Assembly: GCF_008728515.1 (NCBI RefSeq)
Contig: NC_044990.1
Coordinates: forward strand, 12,607,156 to 12,671,155
Source: Papio anubis
Taxonomy: Eukaryota > Chordata > Mammalia > Primates > Cercopithecidae
Length of the DNA: 64,000 bases
Direction: 5' to 3'
Both the position numbers and the translations under genes were made by a program. Shown one piece after another: positions 39,701-57,660 of the stretch. Numbering within the stretch: position 1 is the stretch's first letter; each line of letters starts with the position of its first letter. Under the pieces are notes generated by a model. The model had not been told where the DNA came from. It was given only the letters and a program-made list of their open reading frames with translations, and searched no databases.

Positions 39701-41045
39701 TAGTGAAGCTTTAAGCTAATGAAATCTAAGATAAATGTCTGTATCTCAATACAGGTGTGAGTCCTCTGCTATCTCATTTTTGGTTCTCTGCTGTCTTCTC
39801 CACTGAGAATCCACCTTGCAGAGTGAACTCTTCAAAGAAAAGGACCACATTTTCTCCATCATTGGGCCCATCATGCAGCATCTAGTGCAATGCCTGGAAC
39901 TTAGCAGTCATTCCTCACACTGTCTACCACTATGATAAAAAGTTAAATGAGTTAAGTACCACATGGGCTACATAGACATTTCCTAAGAAGCCAAGAAGGA
40001 AAGGAGCTTGCCAAAGGGGGAAAGTTTTATGAAAGAGGATGTCTTTGCACTGTTCCATAATGGATAGATGGGATTTTGCACAGCAGACATTGGGAAGATG
40101 TCATTGAAGTCAGAGGAATAGAAAATTCAAAACATGCTCAGAGAGCAGTAAGAATTGAGATAGGAGGAGCAATTAAAAGTATTGACATAATTTATGTACA
40201 TAAGAAAAAGATTTGAACTAGAGTGGAAAAGGAAAAGAGGCAGTAGATGTAAGAAAACAAAACTCATCATGTACATCAGGCCAGCACTGGTAGGTAGAAA
40301 AGGTGAGGAAGTCTGCTCAAAGGAAGAAGAATTATTTGTGGGAATATAGTCTCCTATGAAGCCTTGTAGCTCTTCCTTCCTGTGTCTCTTACTGGGTTGA
40401 ACATCCAGTAGGATTTAGAACACAGTAGCCTCAAAAAAGGCTTAGACTCTTCAAGAAGTTAGATTTTAAACATGTTTCATTACTCCATCTTGTTTCAAAG
40501 AAACTGGGCTTCTTAATCTACAAGAAAAGACAGAGGACTAAATTCTGTCTTCAAACCCATGAAGGTGACACAAGAAGGGAAAATGAGTAGCAAGACCAGG
40601 AGAGCAGTTTGTGTCTTGGCCGGACACTGGAGAGTGTGTGTCAGGCAACTTTTGGTATGGCCCTCACCTAGTGTTGTTTGGCCGGAGAGGGACACCCAAG
40701 GAAACCACTGGGAAACAGATCATAATTTTGTACTTGATACAATGATGGGATTCCCATGTAGTTTTTCTTCTTTAAGCTATGTTTATTTCCTGCATAACAG
40801 GCTTCTCAGTTCTACCTGACCATGGCTTTTTCAACCCTACTGACACCTTAACAGGAATGTTTCCACACAGCTTATCCTAAACCTGAAGGCTAATGATGCC
40901 CAAAAAAAAAAAAAAAATGGATTTACCTATAGGAAGATAAGAATTATCAAGACAATGAAGCAATGGAGTGTTTCTGGAGCCCCTAAAAAATAGGATATAT
41001 GAATAGAATGTTTACTGCTGGAACTGAACATATGCTTGAGTTGAA
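39701..41045. other. intergenic; weak L2 traces
   Basis: The block about 39780-39925 resembles an L2/MIR end and about 39980-40200 an antisense L2. Neither is strong. An A15 run lies near 40902. An 86-codon frame at 40559-40819 has no domain. Confidence 0.4.
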
Positions 41046-41049
41046 TGCC

Positions 41050-41260
41050 CAAAAAATATAGTATAGTGATTAAGCACCTGAGTTCTACAGACAGATGGAC
41101 CTCGGTTTGCTATTAAGTTCTGCCCACTTTTAGTTTATATGACCTTAATTGACATCTCCAAACCTCAGTTTTTTAAATCTGTACAACGTATACCTACCCA
41201 CAATGGAGGCAAAGTGTTTCCACAGTGCCTGGCACAATAAAAATGCAATTAATTAGAAAG
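41050..41260 (+). mobile_element. MIR SINE, sense
   Basis: 'AGTATAGTGATTAAGCACCT', 'CCAAACCTCAGTTTTTTAAA', 'ACAGTGCCTGGCACAATAAA': start, core and tail of MIR in order. Confidence 0.9.
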
Positions 41261-41478
41261 CTATTTTGTCTCACGCACAGACTCTCAGTGTCTCTCATGT
41301 ATGGTTGTCTGCTAGTTCATTTTTGGATTGCAAGGGTTCTCAAGAAAAGCTAGGTTTGATCTAAAATTCAATGCTTTCTTCTAGAAAATGGTCACTGGGC
41401 ATACAGACATACTTTTATATGACTAGGGGCTACTTACTAATGATCTATTAAGTTCATTCTAATGTTAACTAAAATTCA

Positions 41479-41913
<435 letters not shown>

Positions 41914-42209
41914 TCATGCTTTCCATGAACAGTCACAGATATTTGATGTGGCAGAGGTTGGCTGCCTGCTCTCTAAACTCTTTCTCTTGTTCTAAAACAT
42001 ATAGTTCCACTATTTTCTCCAGCCTCTATTTGAGTTAGGTGTGGCCACATCACTAAGTCTAGCCAATGGCGTGTAATACACACTACTACCAGTCCTGGCC
42101 CAAACAAATTTTCCATATGTGATCCCCCATGCTTTTTCCCTTTCCATTGACTTGATACAGATGTAGAAAAGGGAAAACGCGACTTCTCTCTCTGCCCACT
42201 TTAGGTTCA

Positions 42210-42672
42210 TTGACTCTGACTAAAGCAAAGACAGATTAATAGAAGAAAAGCATACGTATTTATTTCATATATATTATCTGTGACATGGGAGCCTTCACAA
42301 GGAAAGGAAGACCCAAAGAAAAGGTTAAGCCTAAGCATTTTTACACAAGGTGTGATGAAGAGTGGAGTGCTGTGAAAAATGGGATAGGACAAAAGGGGAA
42401 TGAATTAAGAGTAGTAATCTGGAGACACCTAGCAAAGGCCTGTTCACTCAGATTCCTCTCAGCATCCCTCCTTTTTCAGAGATCACATTGCGCCTTTTCT
42501 CTGGGAATGGAGAGGGCATCTCTCACGTGGGGGTCTTATTGTCTGCTCCAGGGGAAGGTCAGGGAGTTCTTCCTGCATGTGCCACTTCTCAGATTCCTTC
42601 AGCCTAAAATATTCAATATGCCAAGGTGCCATATCTTGGAGTAGGATGTTCTGAACCCCATTCCAGATGAGC
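42210..42672 (-). mobile_element. LTR (ERVL-like), antisense; same family as 8.0-8.5 kb
   Basis: In reverse complement it starts 'GGGGTTCAGAACATCCTACT', then 'CACCTTGGCATATTGAAT', 'CTGAGAAGTGGCACATGCAG', matching the 8000-8120 text block by block. TTTATT at about 42258 is its AATAAA. Overlapping frames on both strands are not genes. Confidence 0.75.
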
Positions 42673-42842
42673 AACACCTGGAAACCACGTGTTAAAATGA
42701 CAGACGCAGACTGAAAGGAGCTTGTGATTCTGTGTGACTGCACGTTGGAGAGTCACCTGCTATTTGGGATCACTCATTTTTACCTTATGTAGGTGAAATA
42801 TAAAATTCTATAATTAATAAGCCATTATACACTTTAAGATAT

Positions 42843-43157
<315 letters not shown>

Positions 43158-45380
43158 TTATGATATATTTTCATAGCAGAATTCCTACCCTAGAAAGGGT
43201 ATCATAATATCAGTACTTGCCAATATTGCTTTATTCTTACTCTAATGGTTATCGTTTTCAATTTTCTTATATAAAACATTTTATAAAAATGTGTGTTTGT
43301 AAATGTAAATTACTGTTAAATTAGCTTTCTTTTATTAGATGAACCAGGCTAATTGTAGGCCATAAAATAATTCATATTCTAATTTGAATATTTGCTGTTT
43401 TATTCAGAATAAGAAACACTGTTTAGAATGCATCTAGTTTTACCAATGAAATGATACATAAAAATTGCAGGAACTTTGTTTGCTGTAAAAATTAATATCA
43501 ATAATATGAGTAAATTTCATGATACTAATTGCTCTTTAAAATACCTAAAAATAGAGGTGCCCTCAAACTAATGAACAGACTGCCTTTTGAAACTAAATTT
43601 CTAATGATTAATATTTGAAAGTATCATAAGAAAGGACATGACAATTCAAAATTCCCTCTATAGGTAAGCAGTTCCTATAAGATGTAATCATTCCTAAATT
43701 GGAAAGTAAGAGGGATGTAGAAGTATTAGAACATTTGTAAAGCATCAGAGACATAAGAAAAGAGTACAAGGGATAGAAGGAAAAGCAATAGATTCTGTTA
43801 GAAGTCACCACTAATTCTTGTACTTTCACTTGTATAATCACATTGTTTGTATAAAAGCCTTTCATATTTCATAGGATTATAACTACTGGCTGTAAAACAT
43901 ATTGTGCATCTCTTAAAATAGATGAAATTAAAGGGATTTTTGAGCCCTTTCATTCCAGGAATGGAACAGAGAATTGATTTCCATATAACAGACTATTTTT
44001 GAAATAAATTATTAAATGGTCAGACTTGCTTCACTTTTTATCTCTGAGTATCATTTGTGGCCAAGGTATTATTTATAGAAAAACTTGGTTAATCTTCAAA
44101 TGTGAAAAATATGAATAAATGTATTCTCTTATATCACACATTTTTGTAAAACTAAAACAAGCAAAACCCTATTAACCTGTTATCCAGAGCGACAGACTTT
44201 TAGATAATCGCTTATCAGCTGTCAGAGCCTCCAGGGTACTAGAAGACAGGGGACATTTGCATTAGTGACGGTCGAAATGACCTCCTCAGCGTCCTGTTAG
44301 TCAAATGTTTCAGCTTTTACCTGCACCAAAGATTTCCTTCAAGCATCAAGCAAGTAATAAGCTGTAATACTGCATGATTTGAATTTTGAGTCAAAATCAT
44401 TTCTTCTCTTTCTGAGAAGGTTTGAACGAAATGTTACAAGGTTTAAGCAGAGTCAGTCAGCCAAGGAGTACAGGCTGAATCTGGACCGTGGAAGTGTCCT
44501 GTTGACCTGCATGCTGTCATTTATTTTCTCAGGGAATTAGATATAAAAATCCAGACTGGGGCTTTTCAAAAACACTTGAAGATCTATTACCAGTGGGCCA
44601 GCATCCTGCTTGGGGGGCCACCTGCTTTTGGTGAAGAGAAGCCTCCTGTGTTCTCTTCCTGTTTATTCTCTCAAAGCTTAGATCATGCCCTTGCCTGCCC
44701 AGCCCCTGATGGCATTTCAGGTTGTAATTGCTGCATAGGGACAGGTGGGGGTGTAGGGCAGAGGGCAGGTGATAGTGACAATAAAACAAGCAGAAAAAAT
44801 TTAAAAATCCGCTCTTTGGATGTTCACTCTAGAGGAAAAATGAGAACTGATGGCACTAATACCATTTCAAAACAAACGCATCTTTTCTTACAACAGATTT
44901 GATCACCCACAGCAGGTAAGTTGAAAGTCAAAGACAATAAAAAATACTCTTGTTTGCTAAGAAACCCTAAAATACCTCAAGTCTTTGTTGAGTTTTCCTT
45001 CAAAGAGATGGGTAAGGAAGGCTGAGACAAAGATGTAACAACTTAATTTAGCACCAACGTGTGTATCGTTTCATCTACCCTACTTATCAGGATCTTCTGT
45101 CTTGTTTAGTTAATAATGTACAAACTGAGCAAAGTACATCTTTATCTTTCAATTCATGACTTTGTTTCACAATGAATCTCTAAATTGCAAATCAGAATAT
45201 AGAAATCTTAAGTAGAAAATAAGTCAAAAGATTTGCAATCTCTCTAAATACTTTGCAATTCTTAATGTCTAAATAGCTGCATTTATGTTTACATTGTGTA
45301 CCTTTCAAACCATTTTAACCATCCTCTTCTTATTTCTGTTTCCCTTAATGGCTTGTTAAAAGAAAACTTTAGACAAGATG
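43158..45380. other. repeat-poor intergenic block
   Basis: About 2.2 kb with no repeat I can name. Frames at 43608-43865 (minus), 44529-44789 (minus) and 44576-44902 (plus) overlap or lack domains. The 44,160-44,500 part has a less AT-biased composition than its flanks. Confidence 0.45.
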
Positions 45381-45384
45381 AATT

Positions 45385-45750
45385 GAATAGACGTTGAACA
45401 TTAAACAATTCATGAATCAGGCTGTACTCAAACCTGAAGAGGCTCAGAGGGCTCTTCTGGGCAACGTGGGCGGAGAGCTTTTATAGCCTGAACTAGAAAG
45501 TAAAATACAGAAATAGCTTGATTGATTACAGCTAGGTGCTTGTCATTTGAACATGGTCTGATCAATTGGCTGCCTGTGATTGGCTGAAGCTTAACTGCTT
45601 GTGATTGGCTGAGACCCTATGATCTGTTAGAAAAAATATACTCCCACATTAGGTTTTGGGTTGTTTATGTACTGTTAGGTTGCAGTTCATTATGCACAAA
45701 CAGAAAGTAACAGGAGAGCCTCAGGCTGTGTCTACCTGTTTATTTAATCT
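45385..45750 (-). mobile_element. probable antisense LTR
   Basis: On the minus strand, three CCAAT boxes (ATTGG at 45565-45569, 45579-45583, 45604-45608) precede a TATA-like box (about 45479-45485). The layout and some text ('ATTCATGAAT', 'GATTGATTA') are shared with 4.95-5.25 kb. Family not assigned. Confidence 0.5.
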
Positions 45751-46249
45751 AATAATGAATCTGATTTATTAGTTAAATTAATAATCATTAATCAAAGGCT
45801 GTACCCCTACTTGTGGCAGCTCTAAGCAGAAGAAAAAAATAAAGTCATTCAAATGAAAGCTAAGATAAGCACACTGGATATAGAGGCATTGCACATTTCA
45901 TGGTCTTTCCTTAACTACAACCATATAAGAATTGGGAACAATTATACATTTTTTAAAATGGCATTTTTATAGATGAGGACAAATGTGATTAGCTTCTTAA
46001 GTTACACTGTTAGACATAAGAAGGATGAATCCATCTTTTATAAATGTCTTTGCTTTTTTTTACTTAACTTTCCCTTCTCATTGCTTTTATTCTTTATATA
46101 TTTCAAAAGAAAACCAAACCAAAACCAAACGGTAGTAACAACAGTGACTTTCTCCAGTGTGTTCTTTCTAGACACAGATTCTTGAATTTCCAGTCAGAAC
46201 CTGCTCATTTCTGAGGAGGGTTACTTTGATTTGGGGAAATTTCAGACTA

Positions 46250-47645
<1,396 letters not shown>

Positions 47646-48560
47646 TCAAATGCCACTGGATAGGCTCCAAGAAGCCCAGTGTTTCACGGAGCCTCTTTTC
47701 CATGCTGTCATGAGCAGGAACTTTGCTCCCCTTGCTGCTTCCTAGGTGTTTTGGAGCATGTAATATGCAATACATGCTCCAAATGTGGGGAGGAAGTTAT
47801 TGTCAAGACTAAGCTGAGCTGCAGAAGGCTGAGCTGCCTGGAGTCAGAGTCGTGGATGAAGACAAGAAGCCAACAGGAAAGTCACAGTCAAGCCTTTACT
47901 GCCATAACTTCAGCGAGAAGCTAAACAGGAGTACGTTCTGCCCTCCCCTCCCCAAAACGTCCCTTTTCTGCCTATGGAATGCTGCTAGGCAGGAGTTAGG
48001 GGGATCAGCACAGATAAGCAGACCGTCTTGCTGTCAAAGGTGCCCCAACAAAGGCTCCTGCTGCTCAGCGGACCCAGGAGCCAGGGGAAGGGAGAAGGTG
48101 TACTGAGCCAGAGTGGAGAAGAGTTTCCTCGAGGTTCTCCCCCCTCACCCCCATTAAGGAAGTTTCAGCGGAGGCATCCGAGAAGGGGCTTGGCTGAAGG
48201 CCACCCCCCCGCAAAAGATGCCTCTGAATAGAGGCACCTGGGCTACCGAGGCAGATACACATAAGAGAAAGGATGGCCACAGCCTAAGGCCTTGACCTCA
48301 GCTCCCTTCAGAGACTGTGATGTTCTGCCTATGTGCCAAGCTTGGTGTGGGGAGGCCAGCTTCCCTCCTCTACCCTCACCCCCATTGTTGGCACCTACCT
48401 GTCAAGGTGTTTGTCATTGCCATGGTTGGACCTGAAAGATCACACATAGGTTTGGGGCCAGGATTCAGGCTCCTCAGTTATACGACCTCCACCATGTTTT
48501 ACTGCTGTTCGGAAAATGCCATCTCAGCCCCCTGGCTGTGACTTGTAATGCTAGGGTCTT
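47646..48560. other. GC-elevated segment without recognised gene or repeat
   Basis: Visibly richer in C and G than its surroundings, with runs of C and several CpG. Overlapping frames occur on both strands (47679-48231 plus, 48065-48280 minus), as expected of GC-rich DNA. No domain, splice pattern or LTR ends were recognised; an old ERV/LTR origin is possible. Confidence 0.45.
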
Positions 48561-48824
48561 ACTTTCTTTGAGGAGAGTTATCTCTTTATGCTCCTCTCTG
48601 CAGTTTATCTATATGCTTTTATTTCTCTGTTCAAGTCTTGGAGGACCCTATGCAAAACACATATAATGGCGTTGAATTAATACACGGGGCAGGGGTGCCA
48701 AGGATGCTAGAGTCCACTCATCCAAGACACATCGTTGTCTGGTTTCTGCTCTATCATATCTTTCAAACTGGTCCCTTGAAGTTAATCAAATCTAGCATCA
48801 TCTTCTCAGCCTTTCCACTATGGT

Positions 48825-49015
48825 GAGGTGTGTGACTTAGGGTATGTTGATCCACCTCTCTGAAGCTCGGTTTTCTCATCTGCGAAGTGAGACTAAGAAC
48901 CACCCAGTTCCTAGGCTTGCTATGAAGATTTAATGTGGATGTGTATGGAGCCCCTCCTGACAAGACTTCCACAGACTAGGTACTCTATAAAAGTAGTGAC
49001 TCTCATGCTTATTGT
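48825..49015 (+). mobile_element. MIR SINE, sense
   Basis: 'GTGTGTGACTTAGGGTATGT', 'CGGTTTTCTCATCTGCGAAG', 'TATGAAGATTTAATGTGGAT' and 'GACTAGGTACTCTATAAAAG' follow the MIR consensus order. Confidence 0.88.
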
Positions 49016-49119
49016 TATGATCATGATAGTTGCTGTCAGTCAATGTGGTAGTATTACTTGCTGTATTATTTTCTTCCATCCTTCATGGGTTCTACATGTG
49101 GGGATTCCCCAGGTTCAAT

Positions 49120-49330
49120 TATTAGTCCATTTCTGTTTTCTTTCTACAGTGGCTGGGAAATGTATTCAACGTCCCAGGCTCACTCATGACCTCTATGTCA
49201 GTGGATATGAAACTACATCTCCCAATTAATATTTCCACATTCTCAGCTTCCTGCTGAATATTTCCATGCAACAAGTCTAACACCAGATTCATTATTTTCT
49301 CCATGCCCTAATAAATTCCTCTTCTGGTTT
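49120..49330 (+). mobile_element. LINE-2 fragment, sense (weak)
   Basis: Diverged pyrimidine-rich L2-like text. Borders unclear. Confidence 0.4.
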
Positions 49331-49379
49331 GCTCTATTCCTGCTAATCAAAAAATTTTTATTTCTATAACTCAATCACA

Positions 49380-49494
49380 CCCCACATTTATTCATCTGTT
49401 TGTTCAATATGAATTAAGCCCTGACAGTTCTAGGCACCGCAATAGATGTTAGGGTTATAAAGATGATCCTCAAGGAATCTGACAACGTAATGCA
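49380..49494 (-). mobile_element. LINE-2 fragment, antisense
   Basis: 'CATTTATTCATCTGTTTGTT' and 'GTTCTAGGCACCGCAATAGA' are the reverse L2 3' end. Confidence 0.6.
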
Positions 49495-49636
49495 GTGATT
49501 GTCCAACTGTGTGACAGGTCAGAAAGGCTGTGATGTTTTAAAAAAGACAGACACCTACACTTCATTCTAGACCTACCGAATTAGAATCCTCAGGAGTAAG
49601 GCCTGGGAATCTGTGCCTCTAAAAAGCTCTTGATGT
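49495..49636 (+). mobile_element. MER5A-type DNA transposon, sense
   Basis: 'AGTGATTGTCCAACTGTGTG', 'CCGAATTAGAATCCTCAGGA', 'GGCCTGGGAATCTGTGCCTC', 'AAAAAGCTCTTGATG'. Interrupted by the Alu that follows. Confidence 0.8.
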
Positions 49637-50009
<373 letters not shown>

Positions 50010-50309
50010 TTACAAATCTATGTAGAAATAGCAATATTAGGTGTCTGTAGAAGATGCAAAAACCATAAGAGAAAAACCATCTGAGCCTGCCTGGGGGCAT
50101 CAGGGGAGGTGTCATGGAGGAACTACAGTATGGCATGGGTGGAGAGTAGAAAGGAAGTGAAGGAAGAGGGAACATCATATATGAAGGGGTGGAAATATAA
50201 GCAAGCTGGAGTTTCCTGGAAACCAAAAGTCATTCAGTATTACTGGTGGGTAAGAGTCAGGAACCATGATGTGTCAAGGTGTGGGGCACAGCCCGAGTGA
50301 GTGTATGCA

Positions 50310-50690
50310 GTGGTTAGGGAGGCCCAGTGGTGGTGGAATCGAGACTGACTTCATTGGAAATCCTTGCTCCATCACTTGTTAGACAATTTTAAATCTCTAT
50401 TACTCAGTTTCTTGAGCTGTAAGAGAGGTACATACCTCATAGGATTGTTGGGAGGCAAACATAATACAGATGAAGTGCTTAGAACATGGTATTCAATTCA
50501 TGGTATTCATGGTATGAATTGATATTCATAATATTCAATATCCAAGGTGTGACTACAGCCAGGGGCAGGCAGTGTATACATAGTGCTAGAGCGGGTGGAC
50601 TCTGGAGTTAGTCTGTGGGTGGAATATCAGTCAATTCTTATTAATTGTGAATCTTTGAGCAGGTCTCTTTATTTTTAATATCTCACTCCC
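50310..50690 (+). mobile_element. MIR SINE, sense (one or two copies)
   Basis: 'CTCCATCACTTGTTAGACAA', 'CTCAGTTTCTTGAGCTGTAA', 'ACCTCATAGGATTGTTGGGA' and 'GATGAAGTGCTTAGAACATG' are MIR. A second partial match lies about 50600-50690. A 9-bp inverted repeat, TCAATTCAT/ATGAATTGA, lies at 50493-50501 and 50514-50522. Confidence 0.8.
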
Positions 50691-50929
50691 CATATCTTAT
50701 TTGTGTCTATTCACGTAATTCATCTTCCTATACCCAGATGTCGCCACTGAATTCAAAAAGTATTTACTAAGCTCTTCCTATAGGCAAGAAGACATATCAT
50801 TCCCCCCGTGGCTTCTTGTGTATGCATAAAGGCAAACTCATTAAAAGTTGCGATTTAAATACCTCCCAACATTTGCCTTAAATGTTCTTCCCAATCTTCT
50901 CTCCCATCTCTCCTTTATTTATATTTTTT

Positions 50930-51275
50930 ACCATAAGAAAATCCTGCTCTGTGTTTTGACACCTTTGGGTCTTTGCTCATTACAATCTCCTACCCAGTAA
51001 CATCCTCCCTTGGGATGGCTTTTGTAACCCTACCTATGTGTCCTTCAAAACCCAACTCAAATGCTAGGTCCTCCATGAAGCCTTCCCAAGTCAGTCAAAC
51101 TGTAATTGAACTTGAACCTCTATAAAAATGTTTGAAGCTCCATTAAGGCATTTATCACTTACTGCTTTTATGAGAGTTATTTGCATATACGCTTATCATT
51201 CCATAAGCTCCTTGAGAACAAAGCCTGTGTCTAATTCATCTTGCACCCCCTTCATGGTATGCATAAACTGATTTA
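50930..51275 (+). mobile_element. LINE-2 3' end, sense
   Basis: 'TTGGGTCTTTGCTCATTACA', 'CCAACTCAAATGCTAGGTCC', 'CATGAAGCCTTCCCAAGTCA' and 'AAGCTCCTTGAGAACAAAGC' form a well-preserved L2 terminus. Confidence 0.9.
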
Positions 51276-52074
51276 CTCATTGATAGTAGTCAAGGGTGGT
51301 CCTTTTGTAGAGGAACATTATAATTAAATTCTGAAGTTCTCTGCAGCTGACTGGAATTCTTTTCCGTATTTCACTCTTTTCTCTGATCCTTACCATCTTC
51401 TCTTACTCATTATTGCAATATATTTTAAAACAAAATCTTTACATTTTTCAGAGAAAAGGTACTATTTAGATATCTCTAATTAAATATGTATTATTTTGAA
51501 TTTTTACAGAAGAAAGGTGATTGAGAGAGTAATTGTTATTATTATATATGTGGTAGGAGGAAGTTATAAACAGTAACAACAACAAAATATGAAAGCAAGC
51601 AAAATTATGAAAGCAACTCTGAACAAGAGGTAATTATAGAAACAAAGGGATTTAAAAGCTTCAGGTTCTGACTTTTTACAGGGAATTTGATACAAAGGGC
51701 ATGTTACAACTGACGGAGAACAATGTGTAAATCTGAAGGAATATGACTTTAGATAATCTAAAAGTTGATTTTTCTTTTAATTCCAGAGACAGCAATATAG
51801 TTATGCAAATTCCAACAAAATGAAAAAGTAACATAGAGTGTGTAGCAGCCATTTAAGCACACAAAAGTTGTTTTGGTATAGTGCCTAGACTTCTGGACAG
51901 AAATATTGTTGAAAATGATCATAGATTCATTATAGATTTAGTGATTTCTTACTCTGGAAATCCAATAGCAATGATACTGGAATCCCAGATTTCTTTATCA
52001 CACTCATAAGCAAATATAGGGCTCAAGCTAACTTGAATCCATTAGAGATTCTGCAGGTTAAAATATAAAATAAA
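51276..52074. other. intergenic, no gene recognised
   Basis: AT-rich, no named repeat. Confidence 0.4.
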
Positions 52075-53449
<1,375 letters not shown>

Positions 53450-53595
53450 GTGAGAGCTTGAAGGGCACCTGGAGGTTATCTAGAACCACCTTCCATTCTG
53501 CAGATGAGTCCTTTGAGGCCTAGAGGAAAAAGGGACTGGCCCAAAGTCAATCAAAGAGGCAGGGACAAAGACTGGGCCAGGGTGGAGCCTTCTGG
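53450..53595 (-). mobile_element. MIR-family SINE, antisense
   Basis: 'ATTCTGCAGATGAGTCCTTT', 'GAGGCCTAGAGGAAAAAGGG' and 'ACTGGCCCAAAGTCAATCAA' are the reverse MIR core. Confidence 0.75.
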
Positions 53596-53799
53596 TGACT
53601 CCAGGCAGAGGGATTTCTGTTACGAAATCCCACGCAAAATCCCTGGGAAAACTGTTCAGAGTTTTAGAGCTGCAGAATGTTGAAGCTGGGAAAAAACAGC
53701 TGAATCCTGTTACATTAGCTGTGAGGTAACATGAGGAAACTCCAAAGGAAGACCAGAAAATCCTTACTAAAACCTAGAAGAGTGCCCAATTCATTGGCC

Positions 53800-54015
53800 T
53801 GTCAGCTCATATCCTCCTTCCTCCTCCGTGGGCACTGCTCTCAGGTCCTACAAACCTTTCAGTAGAAGTCCAGCACTTCCCCACTCAGGACTATGATGTT
53901 TTTGGTCCTTTCCTAAGATACACTCTCTTTTTCTCTTTCTGGCCTATTCTATTGCTCCAGCCTCATTCTAAGTGTTACTTCCTCAAAAGATCTTCTCTGA
54001 CTTCCTTGAATAGGT
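53800..54015 (+). mobile_element. LINE-2 3' region, sense
   Basis: 'GGCCTATTCTATTGCTCCAG', 'AGTGTTACTTCCTCAAAAGA' and 'CTTCTCTGACTTCCTTGAAT' are L2 3' text. Confidence 0.6.
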
Positions 54016-54202
54016 AGGTGGGTCCTCCAGAAATCTTGTCATAAACATTGAAATAAATAACTTTAATATGTGTGGTAGTAGAGACCTGTATTTTTGTTGG
54101 ATTCACTTTGAATTAATCTTTTAAAAAATTGTTTACTTACCTTTCATTTTTATCAAAGTAAAAAGAGTCAAAAGTTTCCACAAGGTTTGTTGTAAAAAAT
54201 GA

Positions 54203-54594
<392 letters not shown>

Positions 54595-55785
54595 GATAAT
54601 GTTTACATTATTTGGATTATGTAAATATTATTCACAGTTGAGCCACATAATATAAAGCTATAAAATTTCCTTTCTTGTGTATTATATATTTCTTATGTAG
54701 TCAGCCCTCCATATATCCCAGTTCCACATCCACAGATTCAACCCAACATAGATTAAAAACATTCAGAAAACAACAACAAAAAATAACAAACCAACAATAA
54801 ATAATACAAATAAAAAACAATATGTATAACAATTATTTACGTAGCATTTTCTTTGCATACTTATTATAAGTAATTTAGAATAATTTAAAGTATAAAAGAC
54901 AATGTGTGTAGACTATATGGAGATACTACATCATTTTATATAAGGAATTTGAGCATCCATGGATTTGGGGATCTGCAGAGTTTTTGGAATCAATTCCTCG
55001 TGAATACAGAGGAGCAACCCTGTGTACCTTGTATGTATTCTACTATTAGTAATTGTCTCGTTTCGTCTTTGACTTAGTGTTTAACACACATCTTGCTAAT
55101 TTATTACTAAATTCTTTTCTATAGGAGTAAATCTCATCTCAGTATGTGCAAGGTTATCAGGTATTAATTTTATCTTCTTGAAGACAGTAATCCTTCTGCT
55201 TCTGCTTGGACTGGTGGATTTCCAAGCTTGTTCTGTCTCAGCTGGGTCATCCTCTCGCTTTGCTCCACTGTGGGATCTCCCGTGTTGAAGATTTGTCTCT
55301 CACAGACCATAGATTAGTCATATTTCAAACATCAAGATGATAATAACATCAGTGATGAGAGAAACAAAGCCCCGAAGGAATAAAGGCCCTGTCTTTTTAC
55401 CCCTAGGATATGTAATCACATTTTGTGTTTTTAGAGTTTTAATTGTTTTTTCATGCCATTTCACTTAAAATAAAATTTCCTTTTAAATGTCTATGAACGA
55501 GTATTTTCAGTTTTAACATATTACCTTTTAAGAAGGTAGCAGGGGTAACTGAAGATGTGTTAAGTATTTATCACAGTTAAATCATACAGAAAGTAGAGGT
55601 TTTTTTTTTTTTTTTTTTTTTTTAAGAATTGTAGTTGCATATATAAAAGCCTAAGTAAAATAAGTGGTTTGTAATATGCTCAAGTGAAACAATTAATATT
55701 TTATGATTCTGAAGATCAACAAGGTGAAATCCACAAAGTTCAGATATGGACTTAACTCCCTGTAACTAGCCATCCCAAACAGAAT
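54595..55785. other. intergenic; T24 homopolymer
   Basis: No gene. A 24-base T run at 55600-55623 is not attached to a visible Alu. Confidence 0.45.
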
Positions 55786-55789
55786 CTCA

Positions 55790-55894
55790 GCCAAGATTTT
55801 TGCAATATTAACAAGCTGATTCTAACATTTATATGAAAATGCAGATGACAAAAACTGGCAAAGATAATCTTAAATAAGAATAAAAATCAGACTA
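55790..55894 (+). mobile_element. LINE-1 (L1M) ORF2 fragment, left of AluY
   Basis: 'CAAGCTGATTCTAACATTTA' and 'ATGAAAATGCAGATGACAAA' are L1 ORF2. Continues after the AluY at 56218. Confidence 0.85.
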
Positions 55895-57357
<1,463 letters not shown>

Positions 57358-57439
57358 TTAAAGTGATTGCAGCTGTAGTTTACCAACCCCAAGGACTTTA
57401 CTTCCTCTGTAGCAATTTCTCATATTCCATATATTCAAG

Positions 57440-57660
57440 AGTCTGGAGTAAAATTGCTAGATAAAATACAGGGCACTGGTTAGATTTGAATTTCAGATAA
57501 ATACTGATTTTTTTCTCATATAAGTATGTCCCTGGCAATATTTATTACAATTTCAAATATTGTCAGAGACATACTTGTATGAGAAAAATATCATTTGTAA
57601 AGAATTTTGCCAGACATATGAAAAAGCTATCTGAAATTCAAATTTAACTGGACTTCCTGG
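57440..57660. mobile_element. palindromic non-autonomous DNA transposon (MITE-like)
   Basis: Long imperfect inverted repeat. Left arm about 57450-57535 ('AGATTTGAATTTCAGATAAA', 'CTCATATAAGTATGTCC') and right arm about 57566-57660 ('CATACTTGTATGAG', 'TATCTGAAATTCAAATTTAA'). The family name is uncertain (MER53-like from memory). Confidence 0.75.

Noticed and set aside
44576..44902. 108-codon plus-strand frame as a small gene
   Set aside because: It overlaps an opposite 86-codon frame, lacks any domain and has no promoter or splice context.
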